Part shown: one piece after another, positions 26,986 through 35,775 of the stretch
How the letters are laid out: each line of letters begins with the position of its first letter
How positions within the stretch are numbered: the first letter of the stretch is position 1
From: Brevundimonas naejangsanensis DSM 23858
Lineage (GTDB): Bacteria > Pseudomonadota > Alphaproteobacteria > Caulobacterales > Caulobacteraceae
DNA length: 64,000 nt
Assembly: GCF_000421705.1 (NCBI RefSeq)
Contig: NZ_ATXN01000004.1
Coordinates: 131,501-195,500 of the forward strand
Direction: 5' to 3'
Notes under the pieces: generated by a model
Databases searched by the model: none
What the model was told of the DNA's origin: nothing
The model's input: only the letters and a program-made list of their open reading frames with translations
Translations under genes and position numbers: made by a program

Positions 26986-27109
26986 AAAAACGAACAAGGC
27001 CGTCGAACGATGTCCGACGGCCTGCTCGGTCCGGCGCTCAGGAGGGGGAGGGGAAGCGCCGGCCTCAGACGCCGCGGCCCGGGAGGGGGAGGGGAGGGCC
27101 GCGTCGTGT
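26986..27109 (-). ncRNA. Predicted trans-acting sRNA with two anti-Shine-Dalgarno hairpin loops
   Basis: Read on the minus strand, three hairpins follow one another. Hairpin 1 has stem CGCGGCCC/GGGCCGCG (27103-27096 with 27080-27073) and loop TCCCCTCCCCCTCCC. Hairpin 2 has stem CCGGCGCT/AGCGCCGG (27062-27055 with 27038-27031) and loop TCCCCTCCCCCTCCTG. Hairpin 3 has stem AGGCCGTCG/CGACGGCCT (27023-26997), followed by TGTTCGTTTTT, a good intrinsic terminator. A sigma-70-like promoter lies just upstream. Loops rich in CCUCC are the hallmark of several alphaproteobacterial sRNAs (for example the CCUCCUCCC-motif CcsR/cuckoo type and ar14 type) that pair with ribosome binding sites. The exact 5' end is estimated. 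The rest of the 424-base gap (26734-26985) shows only a CTGACAG/CTGTCAG inverted repeat. Confidence 0.72.
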
Positions 27110-27115
27110 GAGGAT

Positions 27116-27143
27116 GAGATAGGCGTCGATTGCGGCCTTTCAA
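27116..27143 (-). promoter_or_regulatory. Sigma-70-like promoter for the predicted sRNA
   Basis: On the minus strand TTGAAA (27143-27138) and TATCTC (27121-27116) are separated by 16 bases. Transcription would start about 27109, just before the first CCUCC hairpin. Confidence 0.5.
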
Positions 27144-27157
27144 GGACAATTGAAGGA

Positions 27158-28315
27158 TTATTTCAGGCTTCCATCCTGCGGCGGGACGTCGCGGCCCAAA
27201 ATCCGTCCGAGCCAGGAAGAACCGCCCTTTGGTTTCGGCGCCTTGTCCGGCTTGCGGGCATAGGGCTCGCCATCGCCCGACAGCAGGACGGCGATCCACC
27301 GCGAGCCCTTGAACTCGGCCAGGATCGCCATGGCCATCACGGCCAGAGGCGTCGACAGGAACATCCCCGCCACGCCCCACAGCTTGCCCCAAAAGGCCAG
27401 GGCCAGCAGCACGACGATGGGGTCGATATTCTGATTGTCGCCCTGCATCCGCGGCTGCACCAGATTGCCGACCAGGAACAGCAGCACCTGAAGCCCGACG
27501 AACAGGACCGCCGCCGGCCAGTAGCTCTCGAACTGCACCAGGGCGAACAGGGGCGGGGCGCAGCCTGCGACCGCCCCGCCGAGCACCGGGATAAAGCCGA
27601 CAATGAAGATGACGAAGGTCCAGAACTCGGCGTTCTGGAGCCCCACAGCCCGCATCAGCACCCAGGCGACTGCGCAGATCATCGCCCCGGTCACAGCCTG
27701 GACCCACAGATAGCCCTCGACCCCGCCGCGCACGCGCTCAAACACCTCCAGCGCCTCCTGACGCGGGCCGCGCTCGGGGAACATGCCGACCATCTTCTTG
27801 CGGAAGCCCGCCTGAGAGGCCAGCAGGAAGCCCAGGTAGATCATGACGAAGAAGGCGCCGGTCGCCGCTCCCTGCACCTGGAAGGCGGCGCTGGTCAGCC
27901 AGCCGCGCACGTCGATGCCGGCGATCATGTCGTGAAAGGTCGGCGGATCGCTGACCCCGACCAGACCCGATACGTCGCGGCTGATCTGGTCGATGCGCGG
28001 GCCGATGCTGCCCGCCACGCCCGAAGCGTCGGTGAAGAAGCCCGCCGCCCCGTCGACGATGATCCAGATCGACAACAGGAAGCCCAGCACCACGACGATC
28101 AGGGCCGCAGCGCCGGCGAAACGCGGCGGGATGGGCGTGCGGCGCTCGATGGCCCGCTTCACCCCGTCGATCATGATCATCAGGAACATGGCCATGGCCA
28201 GGGGGGTCAGGATGTCCCTGAGCCAATAAAGGGCCGCTCCTGCCGCCACGACAGCGATCAACACCACCGCATTGGAGGCTGGCGAAGAATGATTGACGGT
28301 GATCGGAAGCTTCAT
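27158..28315 (-). CDS. AI-2E family transporter (PerM/UPF0118)
   Basis: The protein has 385 residues with about eight membrane segments in the family pattern. Two appear at the N terminus (SNAVVLIAVVAAGAALYWLR, then DILTPLAMAMFLMIMIDGVK), then a periplasmic stretch, then a block of helices ending in LLALAFWGKLWGVAGMFLST. Members export small molecules or ions (TqsA, PerM and Na+/H+-type examples), so the cargo is open. The start at 28315 gives the family N terminus; a longer in-frame start at 28405 is less likely. It is divergent from the HerA-like gene. Confidence 0.88.
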   Translation of the reverse strand: MKLPITVNHSSPASNAVVLIAVVAAGAALYWLRDILTPLAMAMFLMIMIDGVKRAIERRTPIPPRFAGAAALIVVVLGFLLSIWIIVDGAAGFFTDASGVAGSIGPRIDQISRDVSGLVGVSDPPTFHDMIAGIDVRGWLTSAAFQVQGAATGAFFVMIYLGFLLASQAGFRKKMVGMFPERGPRQEALEVFERVRGGVEGYLWVQAVTGAMICAVAWVLMRAVGLQNAEFWTFVIFIVGFIPVLGGAVAGCAPPLFALVQFESYWPAAVLFVGLQVLLFLVGNLVQPRMQGDNQNIDPIVVLLALAFWGKLWGVAGMFLSTPLAVMAMAILAEFKGSRWIAVLLSGDGEPYARKPDKAPKPKGGSSWLGRILGRDVPPQDGSLK

Positions 28316-28431
28316 GGCGGGACTGTCGTCGTGGCTTGAACCCGCGTCAATCGCTGTAAACCGCCGAGGTTCCGCCTTGCAGCCGCGGCGCGGTCGATTA
28401 AGCATGGCTTGTCACGCAGGAGACCCGCTTC

Positions 28432-29946
28432 ATGACCGACGCCCCCGCCCTGTTTCTCGGCCAGTCCTTTGAAGGCGCGCCTGAACGGCTGCTGCTGAAC
28501 CGGGCCAATCGCCACGGCGTCGTGGCGGGCGCCACCGGCACCGGCAAGACCGTAACCCTGCAGATCATGGCCCAGGGCTTTTCCGAGGCGGGCGTGCCGG
28601 TCTTCTGCGCCGATGTGAAGGGCGACCTGTCCGGCATCAGCCAGGACGGCGGGCTTGAGAAGTTCGCCGAGCGCGCGGGCAAGATGGGGCTGACGCTGAA
28701 CGGCAAGGCGGCGCCCGTCGTCTTCTGGGACCTGTACGGCCAGAAGGGCCATCCGATCCGCGCCACCATTTCCGACGTCGGCCCGACCCTGCTGGCCCGG
28801 ATGCTGGAGCTGAACGACGTGCAGGAGGGGGTGCTGACTGTCGCCTTCCACGTCGCCGACAAGGAAGGTCTGCTGCTGCTGGACCTGGAGGACCTGCGCG
28901 CCCTGCTGGCCTATGTCGGCGAGAACGCCCAGACCATCGGCCGAGAGGTCGGCAACGTCTCGCCAACCTCCATCGCCGCCATCCAGCGGGCCCTGCTTCA
29001 GCTTGAGCAGCAGGGGGGCAAGGCCTTCTTCGGCGAACCGGCTCTGCGGCTTGAGGACATGATGCGCACCGCCCTGGACGGCCGTGGCCAGGTGAACGTG
29101 CTGGACGCCACGCGGCTGATGAACAGCCCGCGCCTGTACGCCGCCTTCCTGCTGTGGCTGCTGAGCGAGCTGTTCGAGCAGCTGCCCGAGATCGGCGACC
29201 CGGAGAAGCCGCGCCTGGTCTTCTTCTTCGACGAGGCGCACCTGTTGTTCAACGACGCGCCCAAAGGCCTGCTGGAGAAAGTCGAGCAGGTCGTCCGCCT
29301 GATCCGCTCCAAGGGCGTCGGCGTCTATTTCGTCACCCAGAACCCGGCCGACATTCCCGACAGCGTCCTGGCCCAGCTGGGCAACCGGGTGCAGCACGCC
29401 CTGCGCGCCTATACCCCCGCCGAACAGAAAGGTCTGCGCGCCGCCGCCCAGAGTTTCCGCGCCAATCCCGCCTTCGACACGGCTGAGGCCATTCAGGCGC
29501 TGGGCGTGGGCGAAGCGCTCGTTTCAACTCTGGATGAGAAGGGCGCCCCCACCGTGGTGGCCCAGACCAAGATCCGTCCGCCCGACTCCCGCCTCGGCCC
29601 GGCGACCGAAACCGAGCGCGCCGCGACCATGGCCGCCAGCCCCGTGCGCGGGGTCTATGACACCGCCGTCAACCGCGAGTCCGCCGAAGAGGTGCTGAAG
29701 GCGCGCCGCGCCCAGGCCGACCGCCTCGAAGCCGAAACTGCCGCCGCCGCGGCAGAGGCCAAGGCGGCCGAAAAGGCCGCGCGTTCGGCGCCCGCTCCGC
29801 GCGCCCCGGCCGCGCCCCGCCCCCGCGCGCCATCCAACCGGCAGACCCCGGTCGAAGCCCTCACCAAGTCCGTGCTGCGCACCGCCGGATCGACCATCAC
29901 CCGCGAACTGCTGCGCGGCGTGCTGGGCAGTCTGAAGAAGCGATAG
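28432..29946 (+). CDS. HerA-like ATPase (DUF853 family)
   Basis: The protein has 504 residues. The P-loop [20 protein letters not shown] stands at about residue 32, Walker [21 protein letters not shown] at about 262, and [20 protein letters not shown] matches the sensor region. This is the YjgR/DUF853 branch of HerA/FtsK-type hexameric ATPases, probably DNA or protein translocases of unknown role. The C-terminal part (about 395-470) is a low-complexity Ala/Lys/Pro linker with a short conserved tail. AGGAG precedes the ATG. Confidence 0.9.
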   Translation: MTDAPALFLGQSFEGAPERLLLNRANRHGVVAGATGTGKTVTLQIMAQGFSEAGVPVFCADVKGDLSGISQDGGLEKFAERAGKMGLTLNGKAAPVVFWDLYGQKGHPIRATISDVGPTLLARMLELNDVQEGVLTVAFHVADKEGLLLLDLEDLRALLAYVGENAQTIGREVGNVSPTSIAAIQRALLQLEQQGGKAFFGEPALRLEDMMRTALDGRGQVNVLDATRLMNSPRLYAAFLLWLLSELFEQLPEIGDPEKPRLVFFFDEAHLLFNDAPKGLLEKVEQVVRLIRSKGVGVYFVTQNPADIPDSVLAQLGNRVQHALRAYTPAEQKGLRAAAQSFRANPAFDTAEAIQALGVGEALVSTLDEKGAPTVVAQTKIRPPDSRLGPATETERAATMAASPVRGVYDTAVNRESAEEVLKARRAQADRLEAETAAAAAEAKAAEKAARSAPAPRAPAAPRPRAPSNRQTPVEALTKSVLRTAGSTITRELLRGVLGSLKKR

Positions 29947-29952
29947 ACGTCC

Positions 29953-31086
29953 TCAGCCGCGCGGGATCAGGCGCCACATCCGCAAGGGGTGGCGCACCGC
30001 GCCCGCCTCATGCCCCGCCGCGTCGCCCCGCCCGATATAGAGGTCCGCGCGCACCGGGCCGCGAATGGCCGAGCCGGTGTCCAGCGTCATGACCAGGCCG
30101 CGATAGCTGGCGCGGGCGCCGCGCAGATTGCCGCCGTCCGCCTCGATCCAGGCCGCCTCGCCGTAGGTCCAGCGCGAGGGGTCCACCGCGACCGAGCGTC
30201 GGGCAGGCAGGGGGACGCCCGCGGCGCCCGTCGCCTCATCACCGTCATCGGGCCTGGTGGTGAAGAAGATATAGCGCGGGTTCAGCGCCATCACGCGGCG
30301 CGCCTCAGCCCCGCGATGGGCGGCCAGCCAGGCGCGGATGGCCTCGCCCGACGTGCCGTCGCGCGGCAGCAGGCCCTCGTCGGCCATGGGGCGGGCGATG
30401 CCCACGAACTTCGCCCCGTTGTCGGCGGCGTAGGCGGCGCGCAGGCGGGCGCCGTCGGGGAAGGTCAGGGTTCCGGAGCCCTGAATCTGCAGGAAGAACA
30501 GATCCTCCGCCTTCATCCAGGCCAGAACCGACGACTGAGCGGATCCGGCCTCGATGGCGGCGCGATCGCCGACGCTGGACAGATTGGCCGGGCGGCTGAG
30601 CACAGGCGCATCGAACTCGGCGTCGGGCGTGCGGCGAGCCGGATATTCAGGCGCGAAATAGGCCGTCAGCAGCCCCCGATCGCCATCGTCGGTCTGGACC
30701 TCGGTCGCGGCGAAGCGGCTTTCGAGGAAGGCGCGGGCGTCGCTGGGATTGGCGCGCGAGGCAAGGGCGTTGGCGTCGCGACAGGTCTGGATCGCGATGC
30801 GGGACGGACCGCAACCGGCGGCATAGGCGCGCAGGGCCGCCAGATGGTCTTCCTCGGCCCAGCCGGGCAGGGCCGCCAGGTTGAGCTCGCCCGCAACCGG
30901 CGGGGGCGTCGGCCTGTCCACGGGCGGCGTAGGGCCGGGGGGCGGGCCGGGGGTCGGAATCGGACGGGGCGTGGAGACGCAGGCCGCCGCCAGCAGGGTC
31001 AGGGCTGCGACGCCCATCCAGGAAAGCGGAGCCGTAAGAGGACGGGCCGCGCCCGTCTGATCGAGGGACGCGGACCGGGCGATCAT
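29953..31086 (-). CDS. mltA: Membrane-bound lytic murein transglycosylase A
   Basis: The protein has 377 residues. It is a lipoprotein with the lipobox LAAAC near residue 35, a Pro-rich linker, then the MltA barrel and 3D domain (GLLTAYFAPEYPARRTPDAE, FLQIQGSGTLTFPDGARLRA, and the C-terminal VMTLDTGSAIRGPVRADLYI with the catalytic-type Asp). It cleaves peptidoglycan to 1,6-anhydro products at the outer membrane. The start shares one base with the stop of the Tim44-domain gene, so they form an operon. This Tim44-mltA pair next to secB is typical of Caulobacterales. Confidence 0.94.
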   Translation of the reverse strand: MIARSASLDQTGAARPLTAPLSWMGVAALTLLAAACVSTPRPIPTPGPPPGPTPPVDRPTPPPVAGELNLAALPGWAEEDHLAALRAYAAGCGPSRIAIQTCRDANALASRANPSDARAFLESRFAATEVQTDDGDRGLLTAYFAPEYPARRTPDAEFDAPVLSRPANLSSVGDRAAIEAGSAQSSVLAWMKAEDLFFLQIQGSGTLTFPDGARLRAAYAADNGAKFVGIARPMADEGLLPRDGTSGEAIRAWLAAHRGAEARRVMALNPRYIFFTTRPDDGDEATGAAGVPLPARRSVAVDPSRWTYGEAAWIEADGGNLRGARASYRGLVMTLDTGSAIRGPVRADLYIGRGDAAGHEAGAVRHPLRMWRLIPRG

Positions 31087-31709
31087 CAGGCGGTCGCCGG
31101 CTCGACGCGGGCCAGGGCCCAGTTGGGGTCGGACGTTCCCAGTCGCCGCTCAAAGGTCCAGATTTCGGCGGTGCGGCGCTCCTCGGTCACGGTCTCGCCG
31201 CCAGAGGGGGTCAGGGAGCCGCGCACCTCGGCCAGGAAGCGCACCTTGGCCAGGGCGCGGTCGCCCTCGGCCGTGGCCAGCTCCAGATCGGCGCGCGGGG
31301 CGTGGACCAGTTCGGCGCTCTCGGCGTCGCCGCGCGCCTCACGGGCGGCGATGCCCGCCTCGAACGAGCCCATGACCTTGTCGGTCAACAGGGGACGCAG
31401 GGCCTCACGGTCGCCCTTGGCGTAGGCGCCCACAATGGTCTCATAGGCCTGACGCGCGCCCTCCAGAAAGCGGTGGGGGTCGAAGTTCGGATCACGCGCC
31501 TTCAGCCCCGCGATCGCCGCAGTCAGAGCCGGATCGGCGACAGGCCCCTTGGGCGCCTCGGCCGCGCCGCCCAGCGCCGCCGGAACCGCAATCGGTTTCG
31601 GATTGTCCTCGGGCTGACGGCCGACCTTCTTGCCCAGCACATTATAGAGCTGGAACAACAGAACCGCCGCGATAACGGCGAAAATCACGATCTGAAAGGT
31701 CACCGGCAC
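31086..31709 (-). CDS. Tim44/TimA-domain membrane protein
   Basis: The protein has 207 residues and a GTG start. One N-terminal membrane helix (MPVTFQIVIFAVIAAVLLFQ) is followed by a linker and a Tim44-like NTF2-fold domain (PNFDPHRFLEGARQAYETIV to the C terminus). Bacterial TimA proteins are membrane-anchored relatives of mitochondrial Tim44; in Caulobacter they are studied as inner-membrane proteins of unclear role. It is coupled to mltA and divergent from secB. Confidence 0.9.
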   Translation of the reverse strand: MPVTFQIVIFAVIAAVLLFQLYNVLGKKVGRQPEDNPKPIAVPAALGGAAEAPKGPVADPALTAAIAGLKARDPNFDPHRFLEGARQAYETIVGAYAKGDREALRPLLTDKVMGSFEAGIAAREARGDAESAELVHAPRADLELATAEGDRALAKVRFLAEVRGSLTPSGGETVTEERRTAEIWTFERRLGTSDPNWALARVEPATA

Positions 31710-31957
31710 GGTGGGTTCCTCGATTTTAGTCAGGCCGCCTGTCGCACGTCAGAAGACGCCCGGCGGGCTCTCCCCCAAGCGAAAAGGCTGGGCGTACAAT
31801 GTGATTAGGGGTCGATCCGGGCGGGCGCAAGGCGAAGCAGGGGGCGAACGCCGGTCTCGACGTTGCGACACAGGGTCTCGCCATGCTACCGCCGCCCCTC
31901 ATGCCTGCTCGACGAACGAGCGGGACGCCTCATTTCTGCAAGACGGTTTCCATACCC

Positions 31958-32485
31958 ATGACCGACGCCACGCCGCCCGCCGACGCCAACGGCCAGACGC
32001 CCGACCAAGCCCAACCGCAGGACGGCCAGCCGCAAGGCCCCGGCTTCCGCATCCTGGCCCAGTACGTCCGCGACCTGTCGTTCGAGAACCCCAAGGCGCC
32101 GGACAGTCTGCGCATCGACGGCAAGCCCGCCATCGACATGGGCGTCGAGATGAACGCCCAGGGCCGCCCCGACGGCCTGTTCGAGGTCGACCTGAAGCTG
32201 TCGATCAAGGCCACGGCCGACGACAAGTCGCCGGTGTTTCACGTGGAACTGCTCTACGGCGGCCTGTTCGCCCTGCAGAGCGTCCAGCCCCAGGACATCG
32301 AGCCCCTGCTGCTGATCGAATGCCCGCGCTACCTCTTCCCCTTCGCGCGCCAGATCATCGCCCAGGCGACGGCCGACGGGGGCTTCTACCCGCCCTTCAT
32401 GGTCGACCCGATCGACTTCGCCGCCATCTACATCGCCCGCCAGCAACAGATCGCCGGCGCCCCGGCCGAAACCGGCCAGGCTTGA
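31958..32485 (+). CDS. secB: Protein-export chaperone SecB
   Basis: The protein has 175 residues. A low-complexity Pro/Gln N-terminal tail of about 25 residues precedes the SecB core: [18 protein letters not shown], then [34 protein letters not shown] and [14 protein letters not shown]. SecB holds preproteins unfolded and passes them to SecA. The ATG at 31958 is followed directly by the acidic tail; a longer start at 31883 is less likely. A near-consensus parS sequence lies inside the gene. Confidence 0.95.
   Translation: MTDATPPADANGQTPDQAQPQDGQPQGPGFRILAQYVRDLSFENPKAPDSLRIDGKPAIDMGVEMNAQGRPDGLFEVDLKLSIKATADDKSPVFHVELLYGGLFALQSVQPQDIEPLLLIECPRYLFPFARQIIAQATADGGFYPPFMVDPIDFAAIYIARQQQIAGAPAETGQA
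32235..32250 (+). other. Candidate parS-like site inside secB
   Basis: TGTTTCACGTGGAACT differs by one base (last position) from TGTTTCACGTGGAACA, the reverse complement of the canonical parS. It codes for VFHVEL in secB, so chance is possible. It lies on the opposite side of the origin from the parAB cluster. Confidence 0.5.
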
Positions 32486-32491
32486 TAAGAG

Positions 32492-32533
32492 GTCGCTAAC
32501 GCGAGGCGCGCGGCGCCTCGCTGCTTGAGCGAC
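32492..32533 (+). repeat. Palindromic element after secB, copy 1
   Basis: The outer stem is GTCGCT/AGCGAC, the inner hairpin GAGGCGC-GCG-GCGCCTC (perfect), then GCTGCTTGAG. It begins seven bases after the secB stop. Confidence 0.9.
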
Positions 32534-32540
32534 AAGATGG

Positions 32541-32582
32541 GTCACTATCGCAGGACGCGCGGCGTCCTGCTGCTTGAGCGAC
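32541..32582 (+). repeat. Palindromic element after secB, copy 2
   Basis: The outer stem is GTCACT/AGCGAC (one mismatch), the inner hairpin AGGACGC-GCG-GCGTCCT (perfect), then GCTGCTTGAG. The inner stem has a different sequence from copy 1 but keeps full pairing. Confidence 0.9.
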
Positions 32583-32595
32583 ATTTTATGTGGAG

Positions 32596-32625
32596 GGGGC
32601 GTCCTAAGGGGCGCCCCTTTCTTTT
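32596..32625 (+). terminator. Intrinsic terminator downstream of secB
   Basis: GGGGCG and CGCCCC form a 6-bp stem with a 10-base loop, followed by TTTCTTTT. It closes the secB unit after the two palindromic elements. Confidence 0.7.
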
Positions 32626-32638
32626 CAGGGATGGGTTG

Positions 32639-32980
32639 ATGCTCAAGGTCATCGCCGAGGACTTCATCAAGCCTGAACATATCGAGACGGTGCGGCCTCT
32701 CTACGCCGAATTGGTGCGGCTGACGCGGCGGGAGCCGCTGTGCCTGGCCTATGATCTGTTCGAGGATCACAACCAGCCGGGACACTTCATTTTCATCGAG
32801 GAATGGCCCGATCAGGCCGCGCTCGACGCCCATTGCGCCAGCGAACATTTCCGCCGCCTGGTTCCCCAGATCGACGCCCGCCAGACCAGGCCCGGAACCT
32901 ATATTCTGATGAAGCCCGTCCTAGCGGAATCCGCTGATCAAGCGGCTTCTTCAGCCTCGGCCTCGACCGTCACGCCATAG
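32639..32980 (+). CDS. Antibiotic-biosynthesis-monooxygenase-type (ABM/YgiN-like) protein
   Basis: The protein has 113 residues. The ABM dimeric ferredoxin-like fold is shown by MLKVIAEDFIKPEHIETVRP, RREPLCLAYDLFEDHNQPGH and FIFIEEWPDQAALDAHCASE. Members include quinol monooxygenase YgiN and heme-degrading enzymes, so the substrate is open. The ATG at 32639 follows the secB terminator. The last 43 bases overlap the end of dnaQ on the other strand, so the C-terminal Ala/Ser-rich tail (DQAASSASASTVTP) is encoded antisense to dnaQ. Confidence 0.8.
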   Translation: MLKVIAEDFIKPEHIETVRPLYAELVRLTRREPLCLAYDLFEDHNQPGHFIFIEEWPDQAALDAHCASEHFRRLVPQIDARQTRPGTYILMKPVLAESADQAASSASASTVTP

Positions 32981-33663
32981 GCCGCCCACAGGCTGAAATC
33001 CTTGATCGTCGCCTTGAGGAAGGCCAGGTGGGCCGCCTCTTCCTCGGCCGTGACGAAGGAGGGCAGGGGGCGCGGCCGGGCGCCATAGGCGGCGCGCACC
33101 GCAGTCTCCGCAGGACCGCCGCGCGTCGAGGTCAGGTCCAGCGCCCGCTCCTTGCCGCCGCGGAGCTCCAGATAGACCTCGGCCAGCAGGCGGGCGTCGA
33201 TCAGGGCGCCGTGCAGGGTGCGCTCGACCAGGCTGATCTTGTAGCGCTTGCACAGGGCGTCCAGCGAGTTGGCCATGCCCGGAAACCGCTTCTGGGCCAG
33301 GGCCAGGGTGTCGATCCAACGGTCCTGCGGCGGCGGCTTGCGGCCGATGCGGCCGATCTCGAAGTCGATGAAGTTGCGGTCGAAGTTGGCGTTGTGCGCG
33401 ATCAGGGGCGCATCGCCCAGGAACTCCATCAGGTCATCGACGACCTCATGAAATTTGGGCGCGTCCTTCACCTTGTCGTCGGTGATGCCGTGCACCTTGA
33501 TGGCGTCCGGCGGGATCAACCGTTCGGGGTTGATGAAGCGGTGAAAGGTCCGGCCCGTCGGCAGCAGATCCTCGATCTCGATACAGCCCACCTCGATCAG
33601 CCGGTCGCCGGTCTTGGGATCAAAGCCGGTGGTTTCAGTATCAAGGACGATTTCGCGGGCCAT
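32938..33663 (-). CDS. dnaQ: DNA polymerase III epsilon subunit (proofreading exonuclease)
   Basis: The protein has 241 residues. The DEDDh exonuclease motifs are intact: IVLDTETTGFDPKTGDRLIE (Exo I), LIAHNANFDRNFIDFEIG (Exo II) and LHGALIDARLLAEVYLEL (Exo III with His). A C-terminal tail binds the alpha subunit in the family. The start at 33663 gives the normal MAREIVLDTETTG N terminus. It is the distal gene of the ppsR-maf-aroE-coaE-dnaQ run beside the origin. Confidence 0.96.
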   Translation of the reverse strand: MAREIVLDTETTGFDPKTGDRLIEVGCIEIEDLLPTGRTFHRFINPERLIPPDAIKVHGITDDKVKDAPKFHEVVDDLMEFLGDAPLIAHNANFDRNFIDFEIGRIGRKPPPQDRWIDTLALAQKRFPGMANSLDALCKRYKISLVERTLHGALIDARLLAEVYLELRGGKERALDLTSTRGGPAETAVRAAYGARPRPLPSFVTAEEEAAHLAFLKATIKDFSLWAAYGVTVEAEAEEAA

Positions 33664-33668
33664 GTCCC

Positions 33669-34310
33669 TTAATGCCGGGGTTCGCTCCTGAACGAAAGAG
33701 CGCCGCGCGGCGGCGTCCACGACGGCGACAGCACTGTCCCCACGATCCGGCGCACCTGATCGCGCGCCGCTTCCAGCCCTTGCCCCGTGTCGATGAGAAA
33801 GTCGGCGCGCGCGCGTTTTTCGGCGTCCGGAGTCTGGCGCGACAGAATGGCGTCGAAGCGCTCGCGCGTCATGCCGGGGCGGGCCAGGACGCGCCGGGCC
33901 TGCACCTCGGGTTCGGCGGTGACCACCACCACGGCGTCGACAGCGGCGTCGCCGCCCGTCTCGAACAGCAAGGGAATGTCCACGACCGCCAACGACGAGC
34001 CCTGAGCCTCCGCCGCCTTCAGCGCCTGTGCGCGATCCATCGCGACCAGGGGATGGACGATGGCCTCCAGTCGCTGAAACGCGGTCTCGTCGCGCCCCAG
34101 AACCTCAGCCAGCCGAGCTCGATCTACGGCGCCGTCCACGATCACGCCGGGAAAGCTCTGTTCCAGCGGCGCCACGGCCGCTCCGCCCGTTCCATAGAGC
34201 CGGTGAACGGCGGCGTCGGCGTCCCAGACCACCGCGCCTTCCTCAGCGAACATCTTCGCCGTCGTGGATTTTCCCATGCCTATGGAGCCGGTCAGCCCCA
34301 GAACGATCAT
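33669..34310 (-). CDS. coaE: Dephospho-CoA kinase
   Basis: The protein has 213 residues. The P-loop [20 protein letters not shown] opens the protein, and [11 protein letters not shown] and [20 protein letters not shown] fit the family. It performs the last step of coenzyme A synthesis. The start overlaps the aroE stop by four bases, and dnaQ begins five bases after the coaE stop. Confidence 0.95.
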   Translation of the reverse strand: MIVLGLTGSIGMGKSTTAKMFAEEGAVVWDADAAVHRLYGTGGAAVAPLEQSFPGVIVDGAVDRARLAEVLGRDETAFQRLEAIVHPLVAMDRAQALKAAEAQGSSLAVVDIPLLFETGGDAAVDAVVVVTAEPEVQARRVLARPGMTRERFDAILSRQTPDAEKRARADFLIDTGQGLEAARDQVRRIVGTVLSPSWTPPRGALSFRSEPRH

Positions 34311-35179
34311 GCGGCGGCGTCCATGTCCGTCGCGCTCGCCAAATGGGCCATAGCCACGGCGCGCAGATCCAGCGGGGGGGGCGGGACGCCGAAAATAGCC
34401 TCAAACGACGGTCCCGCCTGACCGATCAGCATGGCCAGGCCGTCGACGGTGATCAGCCCTCGCGCCTGAGCCGCAGCCAAAAAGGGCGTGAGCACCGGCT
34501 TATAGGTCATATCCATGACGACCGCGTCGGCTTTCAGGACACCGAGGTCTATGCTCGGCGGCGCGCTCAGGGCGTTGATGACCAGGTCGGCGTCGGCCAG
34601 GGCGCCCTCGTCCTCAGCCACCGCCACCCCGGCGCCCAGGTCGGCGGCCAGAGCCTCGGCGCGGCTGCGCGTGCGGTTCAGGATGGACAGGCGCGCCCCG
34701 GCCTCGACCAGGGCGCCCGCGACCGCGCGGGCGGCGCCGCCCGCGCCCAGCATGACGACATGGGCGCCCTTCAGCTCAAGAGACGGCGCCTGTTCCGCCA
34801 GGGCGTAGAGCACGCCCGCCCCATCGGCGCTGTCGGCCCGAACCCGGCCGTTATCAAACACCAGGATATTGGCTGAACCGGTCGCCTTGGCCGCCGGGGC
34901 GATGTCGTCAGCCAGAGCGAAGGCCTGCTCCTTGAACGGCGCCGTGACGTTGAGTCCGTGGATCAGGCCCGCCCGCCCGGCGGCGACCAGGGTGCGGAAA
35001 CCATTGGGGTCCTTCGGCTGAAAGGCGACATAGGAGCCGTCGACCGCTCCCGCTTCCAGCCAGGCGTTATGCAGCACCGGACTCAGGGAATGACCGATCG
35101 GATTGCCCACGACCCCGCCCAGACGGACCCGCCCCGTGATGCGCGCCGGACGAGCCGCCGGTTCCGTTTCTATCTTCAT
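34307..35179 (-). CDS. aroE: Shikimate dehydrogenase
   Basis: The protein has 290 residues. Substrate-site motif [20 protein letters not shown], catalytic Lys in [12 protein letters not shown], and NADP-site [20 protein letters not shown] with [12 protein letters not shown] are present. It reduces 3-dehydroshikimate in aromatic amino-acid synthesis. The first about 18 residues ([18 protein letters not shown]) are an extension beyond the family core; the ATG at 35179 overlaps the maf stop by four bases. Confidence 0.95.
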   Translation of the reverse strand: MKIETEPAARPARITGRVRLGGVVGNPIGHSLSPVLHNAWLEAGAVDGSYVAFQPKDPNGFRTLVAAGRAGLIHGLNVTAPFKEQAFALADDIAPAAKATGSANILVFDNGRVRADSADGAGVLYALAEQAPSLELKGAHVVMLGAGGAARAVAGALVEAGARLSILNRTRSRAEALAADLGAGVAVAEDEGALADADLVINALSAPPSIDLGVLKADAVVMDMTYKPVLTPFLAAAQARGLITVDGLAMLIGQAGPSFEAIFGVPPPPLDLRAVAMAHLASATDMDAAA

Positions 35180-35775
35180 GACGCAATAACCCCCGCACGC
35201 CTCAACTCTGTGAGGACGGGCCATAACGGCAATCCGAGAACAGTGAAATAGTCGCCGTGCACGGCGTTGAAAAGTTGCGCCCCCATCCCCTCAAGCCGGT
35301 AGGAGCCGACGCAGGCCAGCAGGCCTTCGCCCTCCACCGCCAGATAGGCGTCCAGAAAGGCGTCGGAGAAAGCGCGGACCTTCATTTCGGCTGTATCCAG
35401 CCCGCTCCACACAACCTGGCCCTTGTGCGCCAGAGCCGCGCCTGAATGCAGCTGATGCGAGCGGCCCCGCATGGCCGCCAGGCGCGCGCGCGCCGCACCC
35501 AAGGTCGGCGCCTTGGACACCAGCCCGCCGTCAAAAGCCAAAGTCTGGTCCGCCCCCAGCACCCAGGCCTCAGGATCATGACGCGACACCGCCAGCGCCT
35601 TGGCCCGGGCCAGTTCCACCGCCAGCTCAGCCGGATCGACGCCCGGCGTCTTCAGCGCGTCTTCGTCCACATCAGCGACCTGGACGACGAAGGGCACGCC
35701 AGCGTTTTCCAGCATGGCGCGTCGGGCGGCGCTCTTGGAGGCCAGGATCAACCGTTCGTTAGGGGCCTCGGTCAC
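35176..35775 (-). CDS. maf: Maf-family nucleoside triphosphate pyrophosphatase
   Basis: The protein has 199 residues. The family start RLILASKSAARRAMLENAGV is clear, and WVLGADQTLAFDGGLVSKAP and GQVVWSGLDTAEMKVRAFSD follow. Maf proteins hydrolyse non-standard or modified nucleotides and affect cell division in some bacteria. The GTG start at 35775 overlaps the ppsR stop by four bases. Confidence 0.94.
   Translation of the reverse strand: MTEAPNERLILASKSAARRAMLENAGVPFVVQVADVDEDALKTPGVDPAELAVELARAKALAVSRHDPEAWVLGADQTLAFDGGLVSKAPTLGAARARLAAMRGRSHQLHSGAALAHKGQVVWSGLDTAEMKVRAFSDAFLDAYLAVEGEGLLACVGSYRLEGMGAQLFNAVHGDYFTVLGLPLWPVLTELRRAGVIAS

Noticed and set aside
27081-27098. G-quadruplex (four G-runs on the plus strand)
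   Set aside because: The pattern could form one, but it is better explained as the complement of the C-rich loop of hairpin 1 of the predicted sRNA, since the flanking arms pair perfectly and the second copy repeats the design.
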